From contig JAGOQS010000002.1 of NCBI GenBank assembly GCA_017991315.1, positions 682,001-746,000 of the forward strand: DNA of 64,000 bases, read 5' to 3'. Source of the DNA: Ferrovibrio sp. (GTDB taxonomy: Bacteria; Pseudomonadota; Alphaproteobacteria; Ferrovibrionales; Ferrovibrionaceae). Shown piece by piece: positions 1-9,814 of this stretch; the first letter of the stretch is position 1, and each line of letters starts with the position of its first letter. A program made the translations under genes and the position numbers. The notes beneath the pieces are model-generated. The model was not told the DNA's origin. It ran no database searches and saw nothing but the letters and a program-made list of their open reading frames with translations.

Positions 1-762
1 CGAACCGACCAGCAGCATCAGCGCCAGGGTGACATCCACGGTCTGCGTGGTGATGGCATGCAGCATGGTGACATTGGCGGTGACGAAGATGATCTGGAAC
101 AGCGAGGTACCAACCACCACGGCAGCCGGCATGCCGAGCAGATAAATCATCGCCGGCACCAGCAGGAAGCCAGCGCCCACGCCCATGATCGCCGCCAGCA
201 CACCCACAACGAAGCCGAGCAGCAGCGGCAGCAAGGCGCTGATATAGAGCTGCGAGCGACGGAAGCGCATCTTGAAAGGCAGCGCCTTGAGCAGCGGGTG
301 ATCATGGAAACGCTTGATCTTGCGCGGCGGCACGGCATCGGCGCGGCGGCGCAGCGCGCGCAGCGCATCCACTGCCATCAGGCCGCCGACAGTGCCGAGA
401 ATCACCACATAGGAGAGGCTGATCACCAGATCGAGATGGCCGGCCTGGCGCATGTAGCTGAACAGCCAGGCGCCGAACCCGGAGCCGGCAAGGCCGCCGG
501 CCAGCAGCATGCCACCCATGCGGAAATCGACATTGGCCTTGCGCCAATGGGCATAGAAGCCGGAAACACTGGCCGCCACCACTTGGTTGGCAGAGGTCGC
601 CACCGCCACCGCCGGCGGCACGCCGATGAAAATCAGCAATGGCGTCAGCAGGAAACCGCCGCCGACGCCGAACAGGCCGGAGAGATAGCCAACCGCCCCG
701 CCCAGGCCAAGCAGCAGCCAGATATTGACCGACAGCTCAGCGATGGGCAGGTAAATCTGCAT
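1..762 (-). CDS. Sulfite exporter TauE/SafE family membrane protein (3' end missing)
   Basis: Reading the minus strand from the ATG at 762 gives an open frame of 254 codons with no stop before the window edge, so the C-terminus is missing. The protein starts MQIYLPIAELSVN, then has alternating hydrophobic segments with the small-residue loops typical of TauE/SafE permeases (GLFGVGGGFLLTP near residue 25 and a matching GVGAGFLLVP in the second half). These two pseudo-symmetric motifs are the family hallmark. Members sit in the inner membrane and export sulfite, sulfoacetate or other small organosulfur anions; the substrate cannot be read here. A charged central linker separates the two halves. 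It lies 28 bases downstream of the Mpo1-like gene on the same strand and could be cotranscribed with it. A second, unrelated-looking TauE/SafE gene lies at 55647-56405. Confidence 0.85.
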   Translation of the reverse strand, partial: MQIYLPIAELSVNIWLLLGLGGAVGYLSGLFGVGGGFLLTPLLIFIGVPPAVAVATSANQVVAASVSGFYAHWRKANVDFRMGGMLLAGGLAGSGFGAWLFSYMRQAGHLDLVISLSYVVILGTVGGLMAVDALRALRRRADAVPPRKIKRFHDHPLLKALPFKMRFRRSQLYISALLPLLLGFVVGVLAAIMGVGAGFLLVPAMIYLLGMPAAVVVGTSLFQIIFVTANVTMLHAITTQTVDVTLALMLLVGS

Positions 763-790
763 CGGACTCTAAAACGCCCTTGTTTAAGGG

Positions 791-1153
791 TTACACTGCG
801 GCGTGACCGGTCTGGCTGCTGCTGGTAACGCCGGCGCGCTCAAGCTCTGGCCCGAGCCGGCCGGTGATGAAACAGAAATACATGCGGAAGTCGGAAACCA
901 GCGACCAGTATGGATATTTGAAGGTCGCCGGGCGGTTCTTCTCGATGAAGAAATGCGCGATCCAGGCCGGACCGTAGCCCGAGACCAGCGCCACTGGCAG
1001 GTACCAGGCATTGCCGGTGACAATCAGTGCCGCCAGGGCAATCAGGGCCAGGCTGGTGCCGAAATAGTGCAATGCGCGAGCCTTCGGGTTTGAATGCTCC
1101 CTTAGGTAGTAAGGCCAGAAGGCGGCGTAGGTGGTAATGCGTTCATCCGCCAT
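791..1153 (-). CDS. Mpo1-like (DUF962) membrane protein, possible 2-hydroxy fatty acid dioxygenase
   Basis: A 120-residue protein starting [13 protein letters not shown]. The start at 1153 is chosen over an in-frame upstream one because GGAGGA lies seven bases ahead of it. Family hallmarks are visible: [14 protein letters not shown] near residues 20-35, two membrane segments, then [18 protein letters not shown] and a terminal DFRMYF block. The family is DUF962/YGL010w; its yeast member Mpo1 is an Fe(II)-dependent dioxygenase that shortens 2-hydroxy fatty acids by alpha-oxidation, using conserved histidines that are present here. Bacterial members are largely uncharacterised. It is transcribed away from a MerR regulator and a beta-oxidation operon, which fits a role in fatty-acid catabolism, but that link is inferred from position only. 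Confidence 0.75.
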   Translation of the reverse strand: MADERITTYAAFWPYYLREHSNPKARALHYFGTSLALIALAALIVTGNAWYLPVALVSGYGPAWIAHFFIEKNRPATFKYPYWSLVSDFRMYFCFITGRLGPELERAGVTSSSQTGHAAV

Positions 1154-1323
1154 GGCAATTTCCTCCATGCGCTGGCGCGGCTGGCCGGCAGCATAGACCT
1201 GCCAGCCTTGGTTTTCCACAGCCGATTCCACCCCATATGCGCCCCCCTGCTGCCCTTGCGGCAGGTTTTTAAGGCGTGGAAGCCGCGACGATAGCTTGGG
1301 TGCAATTGTGAATAAGAATCCAG

Positions 1324-1352
1324 TTGACGTTTACGTTAACGTAAACTAAGAG
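1324..1352 (+). promoter_or_regulatory. Promoter with perfect palindromic MerR-type operator
   Basis: GTTTACGTTAACGTAAAC at 1329-1346 is a perfect 18-base palindrome. It begins at the last base of a -35-like TTGACG (1324-1329) and ends just before a weak -10-like TAAGAG (1347-1352). That places the operator in the promoter spacer, the position MerR-family proteins use. The motif resembles sites described for LiuR-type MerR regulators of branched-chain and fatty-acid catabolism. The MerR gene starts 77 bases downstream, so autoregulation is likely. Confidence 0.7.
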
Positions 1353-1422
1353 TCGGCCCCAGCAAGACGCAAGGCCGGCATCGCCCGAAGACGATGCGGC
1401 CGGAGGCAGTGGGAGGCGTTCC

Positions 1423-1875
1423 GTGACCGAGAAGACCTTCACCATCACCGACCTCGCGCAGGAATTCAAAGTTACTGCCCGCGCGATCCGTTTCTACGAA
1501 GACAAGGGCCTGCTGCATCCCTCCCGCCAGGGCATGAACCGGGTCTACACCAAGCGCGACCGCGCCCGCCTGATCCTGATTCTGCGCGGCAAGCGGCTCG
1601 GTTTCAGCCTCGCGGAGATCCGCGAGATGATCAATCTCTATGATCTCGGCGACGGCCAGGGCGAACAGCTCCGCGTCACGCTGCGGCGCTCGGCGGAACG
1701 GCTCAAGGCGCTGGAAGCGCAGCGCCGCGATGTCGATGCCGCCATCGACGAGCTGCGTCGCTCGGTTGCCATACTTGAGGAATATCTTGGCCTCAAGGAC
1801 CGTGGCGGCAAGGTGCCGAACATTGATGACTTCGTGAAGACCCGCAGCGACGCGATGCTGAACGTCGCTGAATAA
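1423..1875 (+). CDS. MerR family transcriptional regulator (LiuR-like) of fatty-acid catabolism
   Basis: A 150-residue protein with a GTG start preceded by GGAGG six bases upstream. The N-terminal winged helix is of MerR type: FTITDLAQEF, then TARAIRFYEDKGLLHPSR and RVYTKRDRARLILILRGKRLG. The second half is a long amphipathic helix (about residues 75-125) that would form the antiparallel dimer coiled coil. No cysteine-rich metal-binding loop is visible, so it is not a metal sensor. Its position immediately upstream of thiolase and acyl-CoA dehydrogenase genes matches LiuR/acyl-CoA-responsive members; acyl-CoA as ligand is inferred. It probably controls itself and the following operon through the palindrome at 1329-1346. 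Confidence 0.88.
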   Translation: MTEKTFTITDLAQEFKVTARAIRFYEDKGLLHPSRQGMNRVYTKRDRARLILILRGKRLGFSLAEIREMINLYDLGDGQGEQLRVTLRRSAERLKALEAQRRDVDAAIDELRRSVAILEEYLGLKDRGGKVPNIDDFVKTRSDAMLNVAE

Positions 1876-1939
1876 GCAGTCAGCAAAACCAAACCGTCTC
1901 GATCTTTATCTATCTCGTACCCCTAGGGAGAAAACCGCC

Positions 1940-3076
1940 ATGCGCAATGTCGTCATCGCCGCCTATGCCCGTTCGCCTTTCACGCTGGCCCGCAAGGGCG
2001 CGCTGACCAAGGTGCGGCCCGATGACCTGACGGCGCAGGTGGTGAAGGCGCTGGTCGAGCGCAGCGGCGTCGATCCGAAGGCCATTGAGGACGTGATCGT
2101 CGGCTGCGCCTTCCCCGAGGGCGAGCAGGGCCTCAACGTCGCCCGCCTGATTTCCTTCCTGGCCGGCCTGCCGCAGGAAGCCGCCGGCACCACCGTCAAC
2201 CGCTTCTGCGGTTCGTCGATGCAGTCGATCCACCAGGCCGCTGGCGCCATCCAGATGAATGCCGGCGAAGCCTTTATCTGTGCCGGCGTGGAGAGCATGA
2301 CCCGCGTGCCGATGGGCGGCTTCAACACGCTGCCCAACCCGAAGCTGCTGCAGGATTATCCGCAGGCCTATGTCTCCATGGGCATCACCGCCGAAAACCT
2401 GGCGAAGAAGTATTCCATCGACCGCAAGGCGCAGGAGCAGATGGCGGTGGAAAGCCATCGCAAGGCTACCGCCGCGCAGCAGGCCGGCAAGCTGAAGGAT
2501 GAAATCGTCGCCATCATCGACGGCAACAACCGTGTTGAGCTGGATGGCTGCATCCGCCCGGATACCTCCGTTGAGGGCCTCGCCGGCCTCAACCCGGCCT
2601 TCGACCAGGCCGGCACCGTCACCGCCGGTACCTCCTCGCCGCTCACCGATGGCGCTTCCGCGACGCTGGTATGCTCGGAAGACTTCGCCAAGGCCCATGG
2701 CCTGAAGCCGCTCGCCCGCATCAAGTCGGTGGCTGTCGCCGGCTGCGCGCCGGAACTGATGGGCATCGGCCCGGTGCCGGCGACCGAGAAGGCGCTGAAG
2801 CGCGCCGGCCTCAGCCTGAAGGACATCGACATCATCGAGCTGAACGAAGCCTTCGCCGCCCAGGCGCTGGCTTGCGTGAAGCAGGCCGATTACGACATGA
2901 GCAAGGTGAATATCGACGGCGGCGCCATTGCGCTCGGCCATCCGATGGGCGCCACCGGCGCCCGCATCACCGGCAAGGCTGCTGCGCTGCTGAAGCGCGA
3001 AGGCAAGCAGTTCGCGCTGGCCACCCAGTGCATCGGCGGCGGCCAGGGCATCGCCACCGTGCTGGAAGCCGTGTAA
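1940..3076 (+). CDS. Acetyl-CoA acyltransferase (thiolase)
   Basis: A 378-residue thiolase that cleaves 3-ketoacyl-CoA with CoA to acetyl-CoA and a shortened acyl-CoA. The acylated cysteine is Cys90 in NRFCGSSMQ. The GHP catalytic histidine is His334, and the second active-site cysteine is Cys364 in CIGGGQG. The NEAF motif is also present. Length is slightly short for a FadA-type enzyme (about 390) but complete. The ATG has AGGGAG ahead of it. It is the first enzyme gene after the MerR regulator and is followed after 16 bases by the dehydrogenase/hydratase fusion, the usual partner in a degradative trifunctional complex. Confidence 0.93.
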   Translation: MRNVVIAAYARSPFTLARKGALTKVRPDDLTAQVVKALVERSGVDPKAIEDVIVGCAFPEGEQGLNVARLISFLAGLPQEAAGTTVNRFCGSSMQSIHQAAGAIQMNAGEAFICAGVESMTRVPMGGFNTLPNPKLLQDYPQAYVSMGITAENLAKKYSIDRKAQEQMAVESHRKATAAQQAGKLKDEIVAIIDGNNRVELDGCIRPDTSVEGLAGLNPAFDQAGTVTAGTSSPLTDGASATLVCSEDFAKAHGLKPLARIKSVAVAGCAPELMGIGPVPATEKALKRAGLSLKDIDIIELNEAFAAQALACVKQADYDMSKVNIDGGAIALGHPMGATGARITGKAAALLKREGKQFALATQCIGGGQGIATVLEAV

Positions 3077-3092
3077 GCGGAGCGCGACGCAT

Positions 3093-5411
3093 ATGACCGA
3101 GATCAAGAAAGTTGCCGTCATCGGCTCCGGCGTCATGGGTTCCGGCATCGCCGCCCATGTCGCCAATGCCGGCATTCCGGTGCTGCTGCTGGATATTGTT
3201 CCCAAGGGAGCGAATAACCGCAACGCGCTCGCCGAGGGCGCGATCCAGAAGATGCTCAAGACCAAGCCGGCGCCGTTCATGCATCCGCGTGTCGCCAAGC
3301 TGGTCACGCCGGGCAATATCGAGGACGACCTCGCCAAGCTCGCCGATGTCGACTGGATCTGCGAAGCGATCATCGAGAATGTCGAGTTGAAGCGCGACCT
3401 CTATGCCAAGCTGGAGCAGAACCGCAAGAAGGGGTCGATCGTCACCTCGAACACCTCGACGATCCCGCTCGACCTGCTGACTCAAGGGCTGCCGGAAAGC
3501 TTCGCTGCCGATTTCGCGGTGACGCATTTCTTCAACCCGCCGCGCTACATGCGCCTGTTCGAACTGGTGAAGGGCCCCAAGACCCGCAGCGATGCCATTG
3601 CCGCTTTGCGCAAGTTCGGCGACGAGAAGCTCGGCAAGGAAGTGGTCGACTGCAAGGACCGCCCAGGCTTCATCGCCAACCGCATCGGCATCTACTGGTC
3701 CACGGTGGCCACTGCGCTCGCCTATGACATGGGCCTCACCGTCGAGGAAGCCGACAGCATCATCGGCAAGCCGACCGGCATCCCGAAGACCGGCATTTTC
3801 GGCCTCGCCGACCTCACCGGCATCGACCTCGGCCCCTATGTGGTCGGCTCGATGCTCAAGACCCTGCCCGCCAGCGATCCGCTGCCGCAGTTCCACAAGG
3901 CCGATCATCCGCTGAACGCCTTGATGCAGAAGATGATCAAGGACGGCTATACCGGCCGCAAGGGCAAGGGCGGCTTCTACCGCAACAAGGGCAAGGAAGC
4001 CCTGGACCTGCAGACCGGCGAATATCGCCCGAAGCAGAAGGCCAACCTGGCTTCTGTGAAGGCGGCCCGCAAGGGCCTGCGTGCCCTGGTCGAATTCGAC
4101 GACAAGGGCGGCAAATATGCCTGGGGCGTCTTAAGCCGCGTGCTCTCCTACGCCGCTGACCTAGTGCCGGAAATTGTCGACGACATCGCCGCCGTGGATG
4201 TGGCGATGAAGACCGGCTATGCCTGGAAATACGGCCCCTATGAGCAGATCGACCAGCTTGGCACCGCCTGGTTTGCCGAGAAGCTGAAGGCCGAAGGCAT
4301 GCCGGTGCCGAAGATGGTGCAGGTCGCCAATGGCCGGCCCTTCTACAAGGAAGAAAACGGCAAGGCCTATCGCCTCACCCCCGCCGGCGAGTACGCCGAG
4401 ATCGTGGTGCAGGAAGGTGCCTGGATGCTGGCCGACGTGAAGCGGGGCAAGCAGCCGATCCTCTCCAACAAGGGCGCCAGCCTGTGGGATGTCGGCGACG
4501 GCGTCGCCTGCCTTGAACTGCACACCAAGATGAATGCGGTGGATGCCGATATCATCGCCATGGTGAAGGAAGCGGCCAAGATCGACAAGAAGGGCTTCAA
4601 GGCCCTGATCATTGGCGGCGACTACGACAACTTCTCTGTCGGCGCCAATGTCGGCATTGCGCTGTTCCAGGCCAATATCGCCATGTGGCCGGCCATCGAG
4701 CAGGGTATCGCCGAGGGCCAGGACGCCTATATGAAGCTGAAATATGCCCCCTTCCCCGTGGTTGCGGCGGTGGCGGGCATGGCCTTGGGCGGCGGCTGCG
4801 AACTGGCGCTGCATTCCGATGCCATCCAGGCCCATGCCGAAAGCTATATGGGCCTGGTGGAAGTGGGTGTCGGCGTCATCCCCGGCTGGGGTGGCTGCAA
4901 GGAACTGATCACCCGCGCCATCACCAACAAGCGCCGCCCCGGCGGCCCGATGCCGGCCTTGGCCCAGGTATTCGAGGCGATCTCGACCGCCAAGGTGGCG
5001 ACATCCGCCATGGAAGCCCGCGACATGCTGATCCTGCGCGATGGCGATGGCATCACCATGAACCGCCGCCGTCTGCTGGCCGATGCCAAGGCCAAGGCGC
5101 TGAAGCTGGTGGAAAACTACGCCCCGCCCAAGCCGGTGGAAATCAGCCTGCCCGGCCCGGCCGCCAAGGCGGCAATGAGCCTGGCCGTGGAAGGTTTCGC
5201 ACAGCAGGGCAAGGCGACCAAGCATGACGTGGTGGTTTCCGCCGCGCTCGCCAACGTGGTCTCCGGCGGCAACACCGACATCACCGAGGTGGTGACGGAA
5301 AAGCGCCTGCTGGAACTCGAGCGCGAGAATTTCATGTCGCTGATCAAGACCAACGCCACCCTGGACCGCATTGAGCATATGCTGACCAAGGGCCGGCCGC
5401 TCCGCAACTGA
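3093..5411 (+). CDS. 3-hydroxyacyl-CoA dehydrogenase / enoyl-CoA hydratase fusion with FadN-type domain order
   Basis: A 772-residue multifunctional enzyme. The N-terminus is the NAD-binding hydroxyacyl-CoA dehydrogenase ([20 protein letters not shown] near residue 8, then [16 protein letters not shown] and a C-terminal dehydrogenase domain containing GRKGKGGFY). The crotonase-fold hydratase lies at the C-terminus (about residues 470-680: SVGANVG, then [17 protein letters not shown]). This order is the reverse of FadB/FadJ and the same as Bacillus FadN. It would hydrate 2-enoyl-CoA and oxidise the product to 3-ketoacyl-CoA for the upstream thiolase. The window also encodes a canonical-order fusion at 9815-11938, so both architectures coexist. 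Confidence 0.93.
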   Translation: MTEIKKVAVIGSGVMGSGIAAHVANAGIPVLLLDIVPKGANNRNALAEGAIQKMLKTKPAPFMHPRVAKLVTPGNIEDDLAKLADVDWICEAIIENVELKRDLYAKLEQNRKKGSIVTSNTSTIPLDLLTQGLPESFAADFAVTHFFNPPRYMRLFELVKGPKTRSDAIAALRKFGDEKLGKEVVDCKDRPGFIANRIGIYWSTVATALAYDMGLTVEEADSIIGKPTGIPKTGIFGLADLTGIDLGPYVVGSMLKTLPASDPLPQFHKADHPLNALMQKMIKDGYTGRKGKGGFYRNKGKEALDLQTGEYRPKQKANLASVKAARKGLRALVEFDDKGGKYAWGVLSRVLSYAADLVPEIVDDIAAVDVAMKTGYAWKYGPYEQIDQLGTAWFAEKLKAEGMPVPKMVQVANGRPFYKEENGKAYRLTPAGEYAEIVVQEGAWMLADVKRGKQPILSNKGASLWDVGDGVACLELHTKMNAVDADIIAMVKEAAKIDKKGFKALIIGGDYDNFSVGANVGIALFQANIAMWPAIEQGIAEGQDAYMKLKYAPFPVVAAVAGMALGGGCELALHSDAIQAHAESYMGLVEVGVGVIPGWGGCKELITRAITNKRRPGGPMPALAQVFEAISTAKVATSAMEARDMLILRDGDGITMNRRRLLADAKAKALKLVENYAPPKPVEISLPGPAAKAAMSLAVEGFAQQGKATKHDVVVSAALANVVSGGNTDITEVVTEKRLLELERENFMSLIKTNATLDRIEHMLTKGRPLRN

Positions 5412-5437
5412 TCGGGCGCAACTGAGGAGGATTCGAC

Positions 5438-7231
5438 ATGCCGACCTATACCGCTCCGGTGAAGGACTTCCAGTTCGTGCTGCACGATGTGCTGAACCTG
5501 GAAAGCTACACCTCCATGCCCGGCTTCGAGGAAGCCAGCCGCGACACCATCGACGCCATCCTCAAAGAGGGTGGCAAGTTCATGAGCGAGGTGCTGCAGC
5601 CGCTGAACCAGGTGGGCGACCGCGAGGGCTGCAAGCTGGAAAACGGCGTGGTGCGCACGCCGACCGGCTTCAAGGAAGCCTATCAGCAATATTGCGAAGC
5701 CGGTTGGGGCGGCCTCACCGGTGATCCGGAATATGGCGGCCAGGGCCTGCCGCATGTGGTCGGCTTCGCCATGGCGGAGATGCAGTCGGCAGCCAACATG
5801 GCTTTTGCCATGTATCCCGGCCTGACCCATGGCGCCTACGAGGCGCTGCACCGCTACGGCACCGACGAGCAGAAGCGCACCTATCTGCCGAAAATGCTGT
5901 CGGGCGAATGGACCGGCACCATGAACCTGACCGAGCCGCATTGCGGCACCGATCTGGGCCTGATGCGCACCAAGGCCGAACCGCAGGCCGATGGCAGCTA
6001 CCTGATCTCCGGCACCAAGATTTTCATCTCGGCCGGCGAACATGACATGTCGCAGAACATCATCCATCTGGTGCTGGCGAAGATTCCGGGCGGCCCGGAA
6101 GGCATCAAGGGCGTCAGCCTGTTCGTGGTGCCGAAATTCCTGGTCAATGCCGATGGCTCGCTGGGCCAGCGCAACGGCGTCGCGGTCGGCTCCATCGAAC
6201 ACAAGATGGGCATCCACGGCAATTCCACCTGCGTGCTGAACTACGACAATGCCAAGGGCTGGCTGGTCGGCCAGATGCACAAGGGCATGCAGGCGATGTT
6301 CGTGATGATGAATGCCGCCCGCCTCGGCGTCGGCATCCAGGGCCTGGCCCAGGCCGAAGTCGCCTATCAGAATGCCGTCACCTACGCCAAGGACCGCCTG
6401 CAGGGCCGCTCGATCACCGGCACCAAGGCGCCGGACAAGCCCGCCGATCCGCTGATCGTGCATCCCGATATCCGCCGCATGCTCATGAGCATCAAGGCCT
6501 TCACCGAAGGCGCCCGCGCGCTGGCGCTGTGGACCGGCCTGGAAATCGATGTTGCCGGCAAGCATCCCGATCCGGAGCAGCGCCAGGTTTCCGACGACCT
6601 GGTGGCGTTCCTGACGCCGATGATCAAGGCCTACCTCACCGAATACGGCTACCAGTCCACCACCATGGCGCAGCAGGTCTATGGCGGCCATGGCTATATC
6701 GCCGAATGGGGCATGGAGCAGTTCGTGCGCGATGCCCGCATCGCCATGATCTATGAAGGCGCCAATGGCATCCAGGCGCTCGACTTGGTCGGCCGCAAGC
6801 TGCCGACGGGCATCGGCCGCCTTGCCCGCCGCTTCTTCCACCAGGTGGATGGCTTCATCCAGGCCAACATGGCGGACCCGAAGATCGGCAAGGATTTCGT
6901 GATGCCGCTGGCCAAGGCCTTCGCCCGGCTGCAGACCGCCACCGGCTACATCAGCGAAAAGGGCATGAAGAATCCCGACGAGGCCGGCGCGGCTTCCTGG
7001 GATTATCTCTGCATGTTCGGCCTGGTCGCCATCGGCCTGATGTGGTGCCGCATGGCCAAGGTGGCCCATGCCAAGCTGGCGGCCAACGACGACGACAAGA
7101 CCTTCATGGAAAACAAGCTGGCCACCGGCAAGTTCTTCATGGACCGAATGCTGCCCGACACGGCCTCGCAGCTCGCCAAGATTCAGGCGGGGGCCGGCTC
7201 GACAATGCATCTGGAGGCAGCTAATTTCTAA
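5438..7231 (+). CDS. Acyl-CoA dehydrogenase, long form with C-terminal extension
   Basis: A 597-residue FAD enzyme catalysing alpha,beta-dehydrogenation of acyl-CoA. It is about 200 residues longer than a classical acyl-CoA dehydrogenase, as in the DmdC/AidB-related group that carries an extra C-terminal helical domain. Visible motifs: [19 protein letters not shown] (FAD/substrate signature), [20 protein letters not shown] and [16 protein letters not shown], in which the Glu of YEG is the expected catalytic base. The start is supported by GAGGAGG. It follows the FadN-type fusion after 26 bases. The natural chain length, or a methylthio substrate as in DmdC, cannot be decided from sequence. 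Confidence 0.92.
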   Translation: MPTYTAPVKDFQFVLHDVLNLESYTSMPGFEEASRDTIDAILKEGGKFMSEVLQPLNQVGDREGCKLENGVVRTPTGFKEAYQQYCEAGWGGLTGDPEYGGQGLPHVVGFAMAEMQSAANMAFAMYPGLTHGAYEALHRYGTDEQKRTYLPKMLSGEWTGTMNLTEPHCGTDLGLMRTKAEPQADGSYLISGTKIFISAGEHDMSQNIIHLVLAKIPGGPEGIKGVSLFVVPKFLVNADGSLGQRNGVAVGSIEHKMGIHGNSTCVLNYDNAKGWLVGQMHKGMQAMFVMMNAARLGVGIQGLAQAEVAYQNAVTYAKDRLQGRSITGTKAPDKPADPLIVHPDIRRMLMSIKAFTEGARALALWTGLEIDVAGKHPDPEQRQVSDDLVAFLTPMIKAYLTEYGYQSTTMAQQVYGGHGYIAEWGMEQFVRDARIAMIYEGANGIQALDLVGRKLPTGIGRLARRFFHQVDGFIQANMADPKIGKDFVMPLAKAFARLQTATGYISEKGMKNPDEAGAASWDYLCMFGLVAIGLMWCRMAKVAHAKLAANDDDKTFMENKLATGKFFMDRMLPDTASQLAKIQAGAGSTMHLEAANF

Positions 7232-7274
7232 CAGCCGTTAGGCGGCCTGAGTCTAGGGAACAGGGAAAATAAAA

Positions 7275-8423
7275 ATGACCGAGTTTGCCATCCCGCGCAC
7301 CATCTTCTCGGATGAGCATAATCAGTTCCGCGATGCGGCACGCCGCTTCTTCGAGCGCGAGATCGCGCCATACCACGCCCAGTGGGAAAAGGACGGCATC
7401 GTGCCGCGCGAGGCATGGTTGAAGGCTGGCGCCGCCGGCTTCCTCTGCGCCACCATGCCGGAAGAATATGGCGGCTCTGGCGCCGACCGGCTCTATTCCA
7501 CCATCCTGATGGAGGAACAGGGCTATATCGGCGCGTCGGGCCCCGGCTTCTCGCTGCATTCCGACATCGTGGCGCCCTATATCCTGAATTACGGCACGGA
7601 AGAGCAGAAGAAGAAGTGGCTGCCGAAGATGGCTTCAGGCGAAGTGATCGGCGCCATCGCCATGACTGAACCCGGCACCGGCTCCGACCTGCAGGGCGTC
7701 AAGACCACCGCGGTCCGCGACGGCAACGAATTCGTCATCAACGGCCAGAAGACCTTCATCACCAACGGCCAGAATGCCGACCTGGTGATCGTGGTGACCA
7801 AGACCAACCCGAAGGAAGGTGCCAAGGGCATGTCGCTGTTCCTGGTGGAAGCCGGCCGCGAGGGCTTCACCAAGGGGCGCAACCTGGAAAAGCTGGGCAT
7901 GCACGCCCAGGATACATCGGAACTGTTCTTCAGCGACGTGCGCGTGCCGCCGGAAAACATGCTGGGCGGCGAAGGTCAGGGCTTCTACATGCTGATGCAG
8001 GAACTGGCCTGGGAGCGCCTGCAGATCGCCATCATGTCGGTGGCCGGCTGCGAAGCGGCGCTGAAATGGACGGTGGAATACACCCGCAACCGCAAGGCTT
8101 TCGGCAAATCCATCGGCGATTTCCAGAATACCCGCTTCCAGCTCGCCGAGATCAAGACCGAGACCCAGGTGGCCCGCGTCTTCGTCGACAAGTGCATCGA
8201 ACTGGTAGCGCAGAACAAGCTGGATGTCGCCACCGCCGCGATGGCGAAATACTGGTGCAGCGACCTGCAGAACAAGGTGATCGACCGCTGCCTGCAGCTC
8301 CATGGCGGCTATGGCTTCATGTGGGAATACCCGATCGCCCGCGCCTATGCCGATGCCCGCGTACAGCGCATCTATGGCGGTACCAACGAGATCATGAAGG
8401 AACTGATCAGCCGCACCCTGTGA
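7275..8423 (+). CDS. Acyl-CoA dehydrogenase (long-chain/isovaleryl-like active site)
   Basis: A 382-residue standard-length acyl-CoA dehydrogenase. MTEPGTGSDLQG and NGQKTFITNG match the family signatures, with LHGGYGFMWEYPIARAY near the C-terminus. The position that holds the catalytic Glu in medium/short-chain enzymes reads IYGGTNEIMKEL, with Gly instead. The Glu of AWERLQIA near residue 245 occupies the site used as base in long-chain and isovaleryl-CoA dehydrogenases. That argues for LCAD/IVD-like substrates; the family assignment is known chemistry, the substrate is inferred. It is the last gene of the MerR-led operon and is followed by a strong terminator. Confidence 0.92.
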   Translation: MTEFAIPRTIFSDEHNQFRDAARRFFEREIAPYHAQWEKDGIVPREAWLKAGAAGFLCATMPEEYGGSGADRLYSTILMEEQGYIGASGPGFSLHSDIVAPYILNYGTEEQKKKWLPKMASGEVIGAIAMTEPGTGSDLQGVKTTAVRDGNEFVINGQKTFITNGQNADLVIVVTKTNPKEGAKGMSLFLVEAGREGFTKGRNLEKLGMHAQDTSELFFSDVRVPPENMLGGEGQGFYMLMQELAWERLQIAIMSVAGCEAALKWTVEYTRNRKAFGKSIGDFQNTRFQLAEIKTETQVARVFVDKCIELVAQNKLDVATAAMAKYWCSDLQNKVIDRCLQLHGGYGFMWEYPIARAYADARVQRIYGGTNEIMKELISRTL

Positions 8424-8470
8424 GGCTGACCCGTTTCCATCTGGTAAAAGTGTCAATGCGGTGAAATTTT

Positions 8471-8509
8471 CGGCTGACGCAACGTAAACCCGCGTCAGCC
8501 GTGCTTTTT
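8471..8509 (+). terminator. Rho-independent terminator of the first beta-oxidation operon
   Basis: CGGCTGACGC (8471-8480) pairs perfectly with GCGTCAGCCG (8492-8501) across an 11-base loop and is followed by TGCTTTTT. It lies 47 bases after the stop of the acyl-CoA dehydrogenase and separates the two fatty-acid operons. Confidence 0.85.
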
Positions 8510-8533
8510 CCACCCGTGCCGGCAAATTGCGCC

Positions 8534-8562
8534 TTGTCACCAAACGATCGTTCGGTTTTAAT
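8534..8562 (+). promoter_or_regulatory. Sigma-70-like promoter with TetR-type operator filling the spacer
   Basis: TTGTCA (8534-8539) and TTTAAT (8557-8562) each match five of six consensus bases and are separated by 17 bases. The spacer is occupied by the near-perfect palindrome ACCAAACGATCGTTCGGT (8539-8556; one mismatched pair of nine). A repressor bound there would block RNA polymerase completely. The palindrome form is typical of TetR-family regulators of acyl-CoA metabolism. It drives the thiolase/FadB-type operon starting at 8595. Confidence 0.75.
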
Positions 8563-8594
8563 TTCAGCAGACCGATTTACTGGGAGAGAAACAG

Positions 8595-9803
8595 ATGACC
8601 GAAGCCTTCATCTATGACGCCGTGCGCACGCCGCGCGGCAAGGGCCGCGCCAGCGGCGCCCTGCATGAAGTCACCCCGATGCGCCTGGCCACCACCGTGC
8701 TGCAGGCGGTGCGCGACCGCAACGAACTCGATACCTCTCTCGTCGACGACGTGGTGCTCGGCTGCGTCATGCCCGTCGGCGAACAGGGCGCGGATATCGC
8801 CCGCGTCGCCGTGATCCAGTCCGGCTATGCCGAAACCACTGCCGGCGTGCAGATCAACCGCTTCTGCGCCTCGGGCCTCGAAGCCTGCAACATGGCAGCC
8901 GCGCAGGTGATGAGCGGCCAGAGCCAGATGGCGATTGGCGGCGGCGTGGAAAGCATGAGCCGCGTGCCGATGGGCTCGGACGGCGGCGCCTGGGCTACCG
9001 ATCCGGCCGTGGCGATCCCAACCTATTTCGTGCCGCAGGGGATTTCCGCCGACCTCATCGCCACCAAGTATGGCATGAGCCGCGCCGACGTCGATTCCTA
9101 TGCCGTCGAAAGCCAGAAGCGCGCCAAACGCGCCTGGGACGAGAACCGCTTCAAAAAGTCCATCGTACCGGTGAAGGATATAAACGGCCTGCCGATCCTG
9201 GCGCATGACGAGCATATGCGCCCCGACACCACGATGCAGACCCTGGCGCAGCTTGATCCGTCCTTCACTGTGCCGGGCGAGCAATTCGGCTTCAATGCCG
9301 TGGCGTTGCAGCGCTACCCGGAAGTGGAGCGCATCGAGCATGTGCACCATGCCGGCAATTCATCCGGCATCGTCGATGGCGCCTCCGCCGTGCTGATCGG
9401 CAATGCCGAGGCCGGCAAGAAGACCGGCATGAAGCCGCGCGCCCGCATCCGCAGCTTCGCTTCCATCGGCTCGGAACCGACCATCATGCTCACTGGCCCT
9501 TCCTTTGCCGCCGAGAAGGCGCTGCGGCTGGCCGGCATGAAGCCGTCCGACATCGACATCTACGAACTGAACGAGGCTTTCGCCTCGGTGGTGCTGCGCT
9601 TCATGCAGGCATTGAACATCCCGCATGATAAGATCAACGTGAATGGTGGCGCCATCGCCATGGGGCATCCGCTGGGCGCCACCGGCGGCATGATCCTGGG
9701 CACTGTGGTGGATGAGCTGGAGCGTTCCGGCAAGAGCACCGCGCTGGTGACGCTCTGCGTCGGCGCCGGCATGGGCACCGCCACCATCATCGAACGCGTC
9801 TGA
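8595..9803 (+). CDS. Acetyl-CoA C-acyltransferase (thiolase), second copy
   Basis: A 402-residue thiolase, distinct from the first one in this window. Catalytic motifs are [10 protein letters not shown] (nucleophilic Cys near residue 93), [15 protein letters not shown] (catalytic His) and CVGAGMGTA (second Cys). Length and motifs fit FadA/FadI-type degradative thiolases. The start has GGGAGAG upstream. It forms a two-gene operon with the FadB/FadJ-type protein 11 bases downstream; together these would form the hydratase/dehydrogenase/thiolase complex in the cytoplasm. Expression should be derepressed from the TetR-type operator at 8539-8556. Confidence 0.93.
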   Translation: MTEAFIYDAVRTPRGKGRASGALHEVTPMRLATTVLQAVRDRNELDTSLVDDVVLGCVMPVGEQGADIARVAVIQSGYAETTAGVQINRFCASGLEACNMAAAQVMSGQSQMAIGGGVESMSRVPMGSDGGAWATDPAVAIPTYFVPQGISADLIATKYGMSRADVDSYAVESQKRAKRAWDENRFKKSIVPVKDINGLPILAHDEHMRPDTTMQTLAQLDPSFTVPGEQFGFNAVALQRYPEVERIEHVHHAGNSSGIVDGASAVLIGNAEAGKKTGMKPRARIRSFASIGSEPTIMLTGPSFAAEKALRLAGMKPSDIDIYELNEAFASVVLRFMQALNIPHDKINVNGGAIAMGHPLGATGGMILGTVVDELERSGKSTALVTLCVGAGMGTATIIERV

Positions 9804-9814
9804 GGTATCACACC

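Noticed and set aside
58-828. A 256-codon plus-strand open frame at the window start.
   Set aside because: It is a shadow of the TauE/SafE gene on the minus strand, which gives a coherent membrane protein.
1910-3373. A 487-codon minus-strand open frame opposite the first thiolase.
   Set aside because: Its translation is a His/Ala/Gly/Arg-rich shadow of the thiolase and fusion genes with no domain; high GC makes such antisense frames common.
5117-7210. A 697-codon minus-strand open frame opposite the long acyl-CoA dehydrogenase.
   Set aside because: Composition is typical of an antisense shadow, and the plus strand carries an unmistakable enzyme.
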